A stretch of DNA of 63,340 nt, from the NCBI GenBank assembly GCA_028377305.1, contig JAONJW010000011.1, positions 1 through 63,340 on the forward strand, written 5' to 3'. A program made the translations under genes and the position numbers. This stretch comes from Prolixibacteraceae bacterium. Lineage in GTDB: Bacteria > Bacteroidota > Bacteroidia > Bacteroidales > Prolixibacteraceae. This document shows positions 26,118-35,228 of this stretch, in pieces. Numbering within the stretch: the first letter of the stretch is position 1; each line of letters begins with the position of its first letter. The notes beneath the pieces were generated by a model. It searched no databases. It was not told the DNA's origin and was given only the letters and a program-made list of their open reading frames with translations.

Positions 26118-28085
26118 TTATTTAACAAGTTTCGTTGTTACAATCAACTCATTCAACTCATTATATATCATCACGATGTATATACCTGAGGTAACATCTA
26201 GTGATACTCTTTGTTCGTCATCTCTATAAAGAGTATATGTTTTATTCAAAACTTGACTCCCAAGTGTGCTGTATACCACCACTCGATAGTTACCCTGTTC
26301 TGGTAATCTAATATTGAAGTGATCGGTGATCGTTGATGGGTAAACACCTGCTTTACTATCTGCATAAGTATCTTCTACTGATAAATTATCTGTTGATGAA
26401 CTTCTAGTTTTCACTCCATCGTTCATTGTCTCGTTAATGGCTTTAAGTAGAGAGTACTCGCTATCAGCAGGCATATCTTGTCCAATCTCCCAGATCATTA
26501 CACCTCCCAAATATTTCTTGCAATACTCTGTCTTTCTTTTGACCAAATCAACTCCATTATATTTGTATGTTTTGCCTCCAACAGTAATTTGATTCATGTT
26601 TGGGGTTACCACTTGACCATCTTTTAAAGCCATGCGAACCATATTATTATAAGTTGTCACATTCGGTCTATGAAAAGTATAGAAAGGAACCCCTGCGATC
26701 ACCTTTTCTTTAGGCAATTTGTATTTGGTAACAAAAACATTTCTAGCTCTATATAATCCTGCCATTGTTGGTTCATATCCCATGATATTGATTAGATCAA
26801 GCATCTTCTCATTACGAACGGCTGACATAATACTAGGACGTTGAGAAGATTCATAAGGAGAGAATGCACCTGAAAGAGAAAGGTTATTTGGAGTTAGATG
26901 ATTATATAATATTCGGAATAACTTATCCACTTTAACCCCATCATTTTCACGTGGGAACTCCCAGTCAATATCGACTCCTTCGACACCTAACTCTATACAT
27001 AGATTGGTTAAGTTGTTCGCAAATTTTTCAGCATTTCCATAATCCACAAGTTGTCTAAATGGGGTTGCATAATCTCCACCACCAATACATAGGTGAGACT
27101 TAACAGCATGAGTTTTGCAATAAGAAACAATTCTTTCTATATCCGTTTCTTTCAGACCTGCACCACCATTTTGATGCTTGAAAACTCTTTTTCCATTAGA
27201 GTCTATTTTGGATATTTGTATTTCACCGGTAAATGGATTCGGAAAAACAGAGAAGATAACTGCATCTGTCAATAGCGCAACTTGATCCTCTGTGATACTT
27301 GCCATTCTATAGTAGGGGATATAACCTACAATACGATCTCCCTTACTTACAGGTGGCACTAGAGCATCGTTCTCATATTTCGTAGCAGATGAAGTAGATA
27401 TTGTCCCGTCCAAGTCATTTCCACTTGAATCCATAACATTATATGGTGTTTCACTATCTTGCATCGCATATTGAAGTACCAAATTAGGTGTTGGACCTAA
27501 AACCGCCTTGTAGTTCTGTTTAATTTGAGTTGAAGTTCGAGCAATTTTCCACACACGAAAATTACGTAAGTTAGCTCCAATTTTACTACCTAAAGTAAAT
27601 AGATCACCAATCTCGATAGAAGCTGGAATATCATAGCGCCCTACATGACATGTAACTGGCATTCCATTAATATAGCCATAGAATTGTGAGTTTTTATAAA
27701 CCCATGCTACATGTGTCCATTCACTTGATTCAGGAGTATTATTGATTTGTCTATAAATACTCTTCTGTCCAACGCCATTACCAAATATAAGATTAAAACC
27801 ACCTCTTTTGGGAACTTGAATACCGATACCTTTTCCGTCAGACATTCCTAGTGATACATAGTAACCCCATTTGTCGATTTCGGGATTCCTATAACGTTTG
27901 CAGAAGAACTCAATAGTAAATTCATCTAAAGTGGCACCCAAATGACTTTTAAGGTCTGGCATATTTATAACACCACTAGGCGTTCCATCGAAACGAATCG
28001 ACTTTTTAGTCTCCGTTTGTTGAGACTGCGCATTGACATGACCTAATGTAATCATGAAAATAATTAATAAGTAAATTTTCTTCAT
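26118..28085 (-). CDS. LamG-like + GH18 glycosidase with T9SS sorting domain
   Basis: A 655-residue secreted protein. After the signal peptide (ends HVNAQ) comes a concanavalin A-like LamG domain (about residues 25-210: EFTIEFFCKRYRN, WTHVAWVYKNSQFYGYING). A GH18 TIM barrel follows (about 250-555), with VGYIPYYRMASIT, KSHLCIGGGD and GVDIDWEFPREN. The catalytic Glu of the GH18 DxxDxDxE motif is kept, but the first Asp is Glu (EGVDIDWE). Residues about 585-655 are a T9SS type A C-terminal domain (GVYPSTITDHFNI ... SGIYIVMIYNELNELI), so the protein is exported and probably surface-attached. Likely activity is chitinase or endo-N-acetylglucosaminidase-like cleavage. It is paralogous to the shorter GH18 at 38784-39797. 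Confidence 0.88.
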   Translation of the reverse strand: MKKIYLLIIFMITLGHVNAQSQQTETKKSIRFDGTPSGVINMPDLKSHLGATLDEFTIEFFCKRYRNPEIDKWGYYVSLGMSDGKGIGIQVPKRGGFNLIFGNGVGQKSIYRQINNTPESSEWTHVAWVYKNSQFYGYINGMPVTCHVGRYDIPASIEIGDLFTLGSKIGANLRNFRVWKIARTSTQIKQNYKAVLGPTPNLVLQYAMQDSETPYNVMDSSGNDLDGTISTSSATKYENDALVPPVSKGDRIVGYIPYYRMASITEDQVALLTDAVIFSVFPNPFTGEIQISKIDSNGKRVFKHQNGGAGLKETDIERIVSYCKTHAVKSHLCIGGGDYATPFRQLVDYGNAEKFANNLTNLCIELGVEGVDIDWEFPRENDGVKVDKLFRILYNHLTPNNLSLSGAFSPYESSQRPSIMSAVRNEKMLDLINIMGYEPTMAGLYRARNVFVTKYKLPKEKVIAGVPFYTFHRPNVTTYNNMVRMALKDGQVVTPNMNQITVGGKTYKYNGVDLVKRKTEYCKKYLGGVMIWEIGQDMPADSEYSLLKAINETMNDGVKTRSSSTDNLSVEDTYADSKAGVYPSTITDHFNIRLPEQGNYRVVVYSTLGSQVLNKTYTLYRDDEQRVSLDVTSGIYIVMIYNELNELIVTTKLVK

Positions 28086-28423
28086 AAGTTATTATAACAT
28101 TTAGTTAATTAACACCTATCAAGATACGCAGTTAAAGAAATAGTTAAATCTAATTATGTCTTTGCTTTGTCCATTTTCATCTATAAATCAACACACGACA
28201 AATCCCATTTTATATATACAGATAGATAATTGAAGGCCCAAATTGTATTAAAACATTGTTTTTTCTACAAAAGATGATAATTGCACATTCTGAAACACTT
28301 TATGAACGACATAAAACATTTCAAATGTTACAATTCAAGATATTTCGAAAAATATAACACACGAATTTAAGGCAGTAATTGTCAAGATTAACTGACACTG
28401 CTTATACATTAAAAAACAGAAGT
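28086..28423. other. Divergent promoter region
   Basis: About 340 AT-rich bases between divergently transcribed GH18 and GH20 genes. They presumably contain both promoters and sites for the locus regulator. I see no exact TAnnTTTG element or clear direct repeat. Confidence 0.4.
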
Positions 28424-30355
28424 ATGAGAAAACTCTTAAAATCGACTCTATTATTAGTCATATGTAGCTTATTTATAACCAATACAACAAAAGCTCAGAT
28501 TTTTCCTGTTCCACAGGTTCACAAGGTTAGTTCTTCAAACTTAGAATTGAAAAAAGGACGAATCATTATCGATACAGATTCATATAAGAAATTTGCATCT
28601 CAAATCGATAAACTTAAAGAGCTTCTTGATAGTAGATATGAGAATAATTTTGATATTTCTGCAGGAGCTTACCCAGGAGAAATTCCAGCACTATCTTTTG
28701 AAGTCTCTCCTAATACAACACTAGAGCCACAAGGGTATAAAATAAAGATAAACGAAAACAGTATTAAAGTGGTGGCACATGATCATTCTGGCCTTTTCTA
28801 CGGCATACAATCACTCCAAATGCTTCTAGATAAGAGAAATGAAATTGTTCGTTGCCAAACCATACATGATTGGCCTGACTTTGATAGAAGAGGGATTATG
28901 CTAGATGTATCTAGGGACAAAGTACCAACCATGGAGACCATTAAACTTCTTATTGATCGTTTCGCATCATGGAAAATTAATGAAGTCCAGCTTTATGTAG
29001 AACACACGTTCGCATATAAAAATCACAAAGAGGTGTGGAAAGATGCATCCCCTCTAACAGCAGACGAAATTCTTGAACTTGACAAATACTGTAGTGACAG
29101 AATGATTGATTTGGTTCCAAACCAAAACTCTTTAGGACACATGGGACGCTGGTTAGAACATGAAGATTATTTCTATCTTTCTGAACGACCTGGAGATATT
29201 ACTTCCGATAACTGGATTCTTCATAACAGGAGAAGAACGTTGTGTGCTGTAAACCCTCAGGCAGTAGAGTTTATGGATAGTCTATATGCTGAATATCTAC
29301 CTAATTTTAGCAGTAAATATGCAAATATCGGTGGAGATGAGCCTTATGAACTAGGGTACGGTAAATCGAAAGAGATGTGTGAAAAAATGGGGAAAAGCCA
29401 CGTTTATCTTAACTATATTAAACAAGTTACCAACAGAGTTAAGCAATATGGAAAGCAACCACAGATGTGGGGAGATATTGTCAACAAACATCCAGAGCTT
29501 ATTCCTTTGATGCCCAAAGATGTAATCTGCATGATATGGGGATATCGTCCGAATCATCCATTTGACAAACAGTGTAGTAGATTTCATGAAGAACAACTCC
29601 CATTTTACGTATGTCCAGGAACAAGTGGATGGAGAACAATCATCGGTAAAACTGAAAGATCAAAGTTAAATATTCAAAATGCAGCAGAAAGTGGTAAGAG
29701 GTACGGAGCAGTAGGAATGTTAAATACCAATTGGGGAGATATGGGACATATGCAACCAATTAGTACTGCATTCCCTTCTTTTATCTATGGAGCAGGAATG
29801 TCATGGTCTGTGGAAAAGAATAGAGATATAAACCTAGCAACCCTTACAAATACACTAATATATCAAGACCCAACAAAAAAAATGGGAGAAGGGCTACTTC
29901 AACTGACCAATGCATACATGGGAGGTAAAGGAGAGGATCAAGCTGGACGTCCATATTTTGATATGTTTAATCGAGTAGATGTTTTCTTCTCGGATAAATA
30001 TGAAGTGAAGTATTATGATCCTGAACTTCTTCCTTTTATGAGAAAGGAAATTGCCGAGGCTACCGAAAAAATTATGGAAGCAAAGCCAACGAGTGTAGAT
30101 GGACAAGTATCAAAAGATGAATTGTTAATTGCAGCAAAACTAGCAACATGGGGTTGTGAGTTGATTGAGGCAAGACTCGATGCAAAAGATCAATTGATTA
30201 GCAATATCCCAATGAAGAGAAGAAAAAAGTTGTCCAAACAACTTGATGAAATAATTAAGGAGTATAAGCCAATGTGGCTAGTAAGAAATAGAGAAGGTGG
30301 ACTATCTGACAGTGTTGAAAGACTAAGTTTTGTAAGTAAGGAACTAGTGAAATAA
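28424..30355 (+). CDS. GH20 beta-N-acetylhexosaminidase
   Basis: A 643-residue secreted glycosidase removing terminal GlcNAc or GalNAc by substrate-assisted catalysis. I start it at the ATG at 28424, which opens the signal peptide MRKLLKSTLLLVICSLF and ends near TKAQ; the in-frame TTG at 28379 only adds a non-signal extension. The N-terminal zincin-like GH20b domain (about 30-150) is followed by the catalytic barrel: DFDRRGIMLDVSRDKVPT, VPNQNSLGHMGRW and the catalytic pair D305-E306 in IGGDEPYELGYG. There is no lipobox. It probably acts on oligosaccharides released by the GH18 enzymes once sulfatases have acted (inference). Confidence 0.9.
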   Translation: MRKLLKSTLLLVICSLFITNTTKAQIFPVPQVHKVSSSNLELKKGRIIIDTDSYKKFASQIDKLKELLDSRYENNFDISAGAYPGEIPALSFEVSPNTTLEPQGYKIKINENSIKVVAHDHSGLFYGIQSLQMLLDKRNEIVRCQTIHDWPDFDRRGIMLDVSRDKVPTMETIKLLIDRFASWKINEVQLYVEHTFAYKNHKEVWKDASPLTADEILELDKYCSDRMIDLVPNQNSLGHMGRWLEHEDYFYLSERPGDITSDNWILHNRRRTLCAVNPQAVEFMDSLYAEYLPNFSSKYANIGGDEPYELGYGKSKEMCEKMGKSHVYLNYIKQVTNRVKQYGKQPQMWGDIVNKHPELIPLMPKDVICMIWGYRPNHPFDKQCSRFHEEQLPFYVCPGTSGWRTIIGKTERSKLNIQNAAESGKRYGAVGMLNTNWGDMGHMQPISTAFPSFIYGAGMSWSVEKNRDINLATLTNTLIYQDPTKKMGEGLLQLTNAYMGGKGEDQAGRPYFDMFNRVDVFFSDKYEVKYYDPELLPFMRKEIAEATEKIMEAKPTSVDGQVSKDELLIAAKLATWGCELIEARLDAKDQLISNIPMKRRKKLSKQLDEIIKEYKPMWLVRNREGGLSDSVERLSFVSKELVK

Positions 30356-30373
30356 AAATTCCACTATCTGCAT

Positions 30374-30423
30374 AATAGCCCAATTCAATATAATCTAGAT
30401 CGATTATATTGAATTGGGCTATT
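30374..30423 (+). terminator. Perfect 22-bp hairpin after the GH20 gene
   Basis: Bases 30374-30395 and 30402-30423 are exact inverted repeats with a 6-nt loop, 18 nt after the stop. The stem is unusually long and is not followed by a strong U-tract. Confidence 0.7.
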
Positions 30424-30638
30424 TCCATTTCTTAACGACTAGCCCTAACGATTCAGTTAACAAAATATTTGTTTCACAATTCTTTCTTTACTAACTTGTG
30501 ACAAGTCTGAAACAATAACAACTCACCCTATGATTAAACAATACTTCAAACAACTTCAACGATCCATGAAGTAGATTATCTCGTGAAATGTAACGAGCAA
30601 ACCAAATACGCTAAACCATAAACAAACTACACTACTAT

Positions 30639-33600
30639 ATGATCCGTAATATACTATTAATCGGCATCTTGTTTTTAACAACAATATTCTCAGCAAGGTG
30701 CCAAGATGATTTTGATTTTAATCGTATTACTGTAGAAGATGGGCTCTTATCAAACAAAGTATTTGTTGTATTCAAAGATTCGTATGGATATATCTGGATA
30801 GGGTCAAGAGAAGGGGTTAACAAATACGACGGAACAAATATTCACTCTTATAAGTTTGGATCAAAAAGTTATCATAACTTAAAAGGTCACAGAGTTCTAT
30901 TCATTTTTGAAGATAACGACAACAATTTATACATCGGTACGAATTCAAAATTAGCGATATATAATAGAGAAAAGGATCACTTTGAATCACTAAAGTTCCC
31001 TCTATTAGATCAATCTTTCTTTAGTTATAAAATTGTAGGAGACAAAATACTCTTTGGAAAAGCAAATCAGATTGTAGTATACGACAAGAAGAAGAAATCG
31101 GTAGAAATACTACATATCAACGAACCAAATCTTAGAAACTCTACTTATCAACTGGAAGCCTTTAGAGACGGGACTGTCGCTCTCATTTCGCATAAAGGTA
31201 TTTGGAAACTTACGAATGATAAAAGTTTCAAACAAATTTCCCAACATTTCATATTGGGAGCTATTGCTGCTAAAGTCGACCACAACGACATTCTTTGGAT
31301 TGGAAATACAAGAGATGGAATAACTTGTATTGATTCGAAAGGCATAAAGCAAGATATTGGGATATTAAGAAAGGAGATCGACCCTTCGAAAGTATACATC
31401 CAAGATATTGGTGAAAAAGACAATGAGGTTTACTTTACAACAGATGGACAAGGTTTGTGGATATACAATCGTGTTACATCAAAGATAAAGAAGATTCTAC
31501 ATACTAGAGGAGACAGAAACTCTATCCCAACCAATTCACTTATTGACCTATTTATAGACAAGCATGGAAACATACTTATTGGAACAGTTAGATTTGGGCT
31601 TATAAGTTTACACAAAGTAGATATAAAATCCTATACTGAAAGTCCTCGGAATAACAACAAAGGAATTTCTTCTTCAACAATAATAAGCTTCCATGAAGAA
31701 AGTCCATCTAGGATATGGATAGGAACAGAGGGTGGAGGTCTAAACCTGTTCAATCCTGCAACAGAGACTTTTGAACATATTGGTCAATACAACAAAGAAA
31801 AGGTTATTTCAATTTGTCCATTTAGAAAAAATCTAATTCTTGTTAATTTCTATCGAAATGGAGTACATCTATTTGATACTAAAAAGAAATGTTATTTACC
31901 CGATGATAATTATCCTTGGCTAAAAAAGGTTTACAATCCCTCAGTATCATTCCCCATTGTTTTACGCAGAGATACCAAGGGAAAAGTATGGATATTTGGT
32001 ACTCAAACAGTATACATTAACAAAGATGACGAAGTCATCGTTTTATCATCAGGTGATGGATGGGAAGGAGAACTTCCTATTCAAGTCAGTGATATGAAAG
32101 AGCTTTCTCAAAACGAGTACCTCTTTGGAGGAAAGAATGGACTGTCATATGTCAATCTTAAATTAAAAAAGTCAACACGTCTATTCAATTTGATGGAGAA
32201 TAACATGGCTGTTAAAAATGATGACAGATATGTTTATTCTTTTATCAAGAAAGTCAACACTATATGGTGTGCGACAAGTCTTGGTCTGATATCATATAAC
32301 CTGATCACTAAAGAGATCAAACAAATACCATGTTCATTCTTTGGTTACAGCTACTGTATTGCGGATTCAGATAAAGATAGTTTCTGGATTACATCAGAAA
32401 AAGGTTTGTACAAATACTCCATATCAAAAGATAATTTTCGTTACTACGGAAAGGCTGAAGGTAATCCATTTATGTCTTTTTCCGGGAAAAATGGACTTAG
32501 AGCCTCCAATGGTGATACTTATTTAGGGGCTATAAATGGATTCATTCGTATCTCTCAAAATATAAACAATAAGCAAGATGTTTCCGAACCTCAATTAACA
32601 TTCGATCATATCCTGGTGGATGGTGTTGCGTTAGGTGATAACAAAGAGTGTAAACTGAAAGATAACCAGCTTGAGATCCCAAGTGACAATTCAAGCATTC
32701 AAATAAATCTTGTAGTCGATGAGAAAAATTTCTTTAGAAAGCGAATGTTTAAATATAACATAGAAGGCTTTACTACAAATGATATCAAAACAACCATTCC
32801 GAAAATAGACATAACACATCTACCACCAGGACAATACACTTTAAATGCCTTTTGTAATAAAGAGGATGGTAAATGGATACCTGTCGCCAAACAGTTAGAA
32901 ATCTATGTTCCTACACCATGGTGGAAAAGTTTGTGGTTCGTTATATCATTAGTTGCTGGCATAATAATCATTTTAGGCTTAATCCGACACTATCTAATAA
33001 AACAGTCTGATCTAATCATCGAATTAGAAGTTGAACGTGAAAGAAAGAAACAAGTAAAAAAACTTAATGATGATAAGTTAGAATTCTTCACGAATATCTC
33101 TCATGAACTACGAACGCCTTTAAGCCTTCTTTACGGTCCACTAAAACAGATCTCAAAAACACACATTACAAATCATGGACTAGAAACTGAAATCAACATA
33201 ATGACTAGACAAGCTGAGAAGATGAAAACACTCATTGATCAAGTTCTAGACATTCGTAAAATAGATGCTCAAAAAGAGGTGCTCGCACTATCTGAGATAG
33301 ACATTAAACAGTGGTTGAATAATTTCACCGAACAGTTTAGCTATGAACTATCATCAAAAAACATTGGACTTAAAACAGTATTTAAGAACTCACCAATGCT
33401 AGTTTGTGATAGTGATAAGCTTGATAAAATTCTAAGTAATCTAGTATCCAATGCGATTAAATACTCACATGAGTTTAGTACAATAATAATTGATGTCCAG
33501 AAAGAAGGTGACATGGTAGTTATAAGCGTACAAGATGAAGGAGATGGGATAAATGAAAAGGATATTGACACAATATTTAATCGGTTCTTTCAAGGTGAAG

Positions 33601-34571
33601 GACACAAAGAGGGAACAGGAATAGGTCTTGCATTTACCCAAAAATTAGTCAAATTAATGCACGGTGAAATAAGAGCATTCAACAACACCAACAAGGGTGC
33701 AACATTTGAATTCTCTTTACCTATAAAACCTGCAAACTATATCGCAGAAGCCAACCACAAAGTTATAAAGCCTCTTAATAACAATCCAAAAGAGATAAAC
33801 ATTCATCATGTCCTTAAAGGAAGAAATATTGTCGTGGTAGAAGATGACCCCGATCTTAGAAAGTTTATCACGAAAGAGTTAAAACAATACTGTAATATAA
33901 AAAATGCATCAGATGGGCAAAAAGCATGGCCATTGATACTTTCTGAAAAACCAGATTTCATCATTAGTGACGTTATGATGCCAAATATGAATGGCTTTGA
34001 ACTTTTAAAAAAGATCAGGCAAGATATAACGGTTAGTCACATTCCTATTCTATTATTGACAGCAAAAAATGACGAAAATACTCGAATTGATGCTTATCAA
34101 GGCGGAGCCGATTCATATCTACCAAAACCATTTAGCATTGATATACTTTTAGCCCGAATGAGTAATATTCTTGTCAATAGACAAAGGTATAAAGATCTTT
34201 TTCAACAAGGTGAGGTAGCAACAATAAACACAATCTCAACTAACAATAGAGATAAAGTATTTCTGAACCAAGTTATATCAATTATCAACGAGAACATTGA
34301 AGATTCAGATTTTGATGTTTCTAAATTAAATAATGAATTCGCGATGAGCCGTTCAACATTCTATGCCAAGATTAAATCATTAACTGGCTTGGGTGTAAAC
34401 GATTTTATCAAGAGTATTAAAATCAATAAAGCGACTGATCTTCTATTGCAAACAGATCTGCCAGTAGGTGAAATCGCATTCAAAGTTGGATATACCAATC
34501 AGCGTTATTTTAGCACTGTTTTTAAAGATGTGAAACAGTGTACACCTTCCCAGTTTCGCTCTCATAAATAG
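30639..34571 (+). CDS. Hybrid two-component system (HTCS) regulator
   Basis: A 1310-residue one-protein sensor-regulator typical of Bacteroidota polysaccharide loci. Domains in order: signal peptide (to about 22); two-component propeller repeats forming a 14-blade-type periplasmic sensor (about 25-680: SNKVFVVFKDSYGYIWIGS and many similar); Y_Y_Y domain (about 680-760); one membrane helix (about 764-785). Then HisKA with the phospho-acceptor His 822 (NISHELRTPLSLL), HATPase with NAIKYS and GTGIGLAF, a receiver with phospho-acceptor Asp 1111 (ISDVMMP), and a C-terminal AraC-type HTH (SRSTFYAKIKSLTG ... VGYTNQRYFSTVFK). It presumably senses an oligosaccharide from the glycan degraded by the neighbours. 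All key residues are present. Confidence 0.96.
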   Translation: MIRNILLIGILFLTTIFSARCQDDFDFNRITVEDGLLSNKVFVVFKDSYGYIWIGSREGVNKYDGTNIHSYKFGSKSYHNLKGHRVLFIFEDNDNNLYIGTNSKLAIYNREKDHFESLKFPLLDQSFFSYKIVGDKILFGKANQIVVYDKKKKSVEILHINEPNLRNSTYQLEAFRDGTVALISHKGIWKLTNDKSFKQISQHFILGAIAAKVDHNDILWIGNTRDGITCIDSKGIKQDIGILRKEIDPSKVYIQDIGEKDNEVYFTTDGQGLWIYNRVTSKIKKILHTRGDRNSIPTNSLIDLFIDKHGNILIGTVRFGLISLHKVDIKSYTESPRNNNKGISSSTIISFHEESPSRIWIGTEGGGLNLFNPATETFEHIGQYNKEKVISICPFRKNLILVNFYRNGVHLFDTKKKCYLPDDNYPWLKKVYNPSVSFPIVLRRDTKGKVWIFGTQTVYINKDDEVIVLSSGDGWEGELPIQVSDMKELSQNEYLFGGKNGLSYVNLKLKKSTRLFNLMENNMAVKNDDRYVYSFIKKVNTIWCATSLGLISYNLITKEIKQIPCSFFGYSYCIADSDKDSFWITSEKGLYKYSISKDNFRYYGKAEGNPFMSFSGKNGLRASNGDTYLGAINGFIRISQNINNKQDVSEPQLTFDHILVDGVALGDNKECKLKDNQLEIPSDNSSIQINLVVDEKNFFRKRMFKYNIEGFTTNDIKTTIPKIDITHLPPGQYTLNAFCNKEDGKWIPVAKQLEIYVPTPWWKSLWFVISLVAGIIIILGLIRHYLIKQSDLIIELEVERERKKQVKKLNDDKLEFFTNISHELRTPLSLLYGPLKQISKTHITNHGLETEINIMTRQAEKMKTLIDQVLDIRKIDAQKEVLALSEIDIKQWLNNFTEQFSYELSSKNIGLKTVFKNSPMLVCDSDKLDKILSNLVSNAIKYSHEFSTIIIDVQKEGDMVVISVQDEGDGINEKDIDTIFNRFFQGEGHKEGTGIGLAFTQKLVKLMHGEIRAFNNTNKGATFEFSLPIKPANYIAEANHKVIKPLNNNPKEINIHHVLKGRNIVVVEDDPDLRKFITKELKQYCNIKNASDGQKAWPLILSEKPDFIISDVMMPNMNGFELLKKIRQDITVSHIPILLLTAKNDENTRIDAYQGGADSYLPKPFSIDILLARMSNILVNRQRYKDLFQQGEVATINTISTNNRDKVFLNQVISIINENIEDSDFDVSKLNNEFAMSRSTFYAKIKSLTGLGVNDFIKSIKINKATDLLLQTDLPVGEIAFKVGYTNQRYFSTVFKDVKQCTPSQFRSHK

Positions 34572-34640
34572 ATATATACTTATGAATTCGTAGTTTTCCA
34601 CCATTTGATATAAGAGGTATATTAATAATCAATGTTGTCT

Positions 34641-34677
34641 AAAGCCTGTAAACAGTTCAATCTTTACAGGCTTTTTT
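34641..34677 (+). terminator. Intrinsic terminator after the HTCS gene
   Basis: A 12-bp perfect stem (34641-34652 with 34663-34674) with a T6 run in its 3' arm and tail. Confidence 0.9.
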
Positions 34678-35072
34678 GTGGTTACTCCACTACTTATAAG
34701 ACAACTATATTTAACTTACCCATGGGATAATCATCAAAAAAGGGTAATATATATCTGAAATAAAGAATAATTCGAACAATAAGGAACATTTGTTTGATAA
34801 AAGAACAAAAACGAACATCAATAAAACAATACAAAACCTCATTTATTTTAAATAGAAATAGCTTCGTTCATATCAAATATAGATCACAAAAACATCAAAC
34901 AACTACACAAATACTACAACTTCATTAAATTTAGAAGTCTAGATATGACTAATTACACACGTATTATTATAGTAGACAGAAATCATATCGAAACATGAGT
35001 ACATAGTATTTGGATAATTGATTAATATCAACATTAACAAATGAATCAAACATAAATAATACGAACAACAAA
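34678..35072. other. Intergenic promoter region of the sulfatase/GH18 operon
   Basis: About 395 AT-rich bases downstream of the HTCS terminator. No gene is visible. Its position suggests that it holds the promoter and any HTCS binding site for the genes from 35.1 to 39.8 kb. Confidence 0.4.
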
Positions 35073-35210
35073 TTGACAACACAAGAACTTAACGAGGATG
35101 AAAAGAAGGATAATGGCAAACTGAAGCTTAAAAAATTAAAGATTCAAACATACGCTCTATTTATCATTCTATTCATACAGATAGTAGTTTTTATTTTCAT
35201 TGTTTTATAA
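35073..35210 (+). CDS. Candidate 45-residue single-pass membrane peptide
   Basis: An ORF from a TTG start at 35073: a charged Lys/Glu-rich N-terminus (MTTQELNEDEKKDNGKLKLK) followed by one strongly hydrophobic helix (YALFIILFIQIVVFIFIVL) and a stop. It ends 18 nt before the first tandem sulfatase, in the same direction. There is no in-frame ATG, so either TTG is used or the ORF is fortuitous. The amphipathic-then-hydrophobic layout is that of a small inner-membrane protein with the charged tail in the cytoplasm. I know no family. Confidence 0.4.
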   Translation: MTTQELNEDEKKDNGKLKLKKLKIQTYALFIILFIQIVVFIFIVL

Positions 35211-35228
35211 TTTAAAATACTCCATCAA

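Noticed and set aside
28379..28423. Upstream TTG start for the GH20 gene
   Set aside because: The extension precedes a perfect signal peptide that begins at the ATG at 28424.
30494..30506. ACTTGTGACAAGT palindrome upstream of the HTCS gene as an operator
   Set aside because: A short palindrome found once; no second copy near the other promoters of the locus was noticed.
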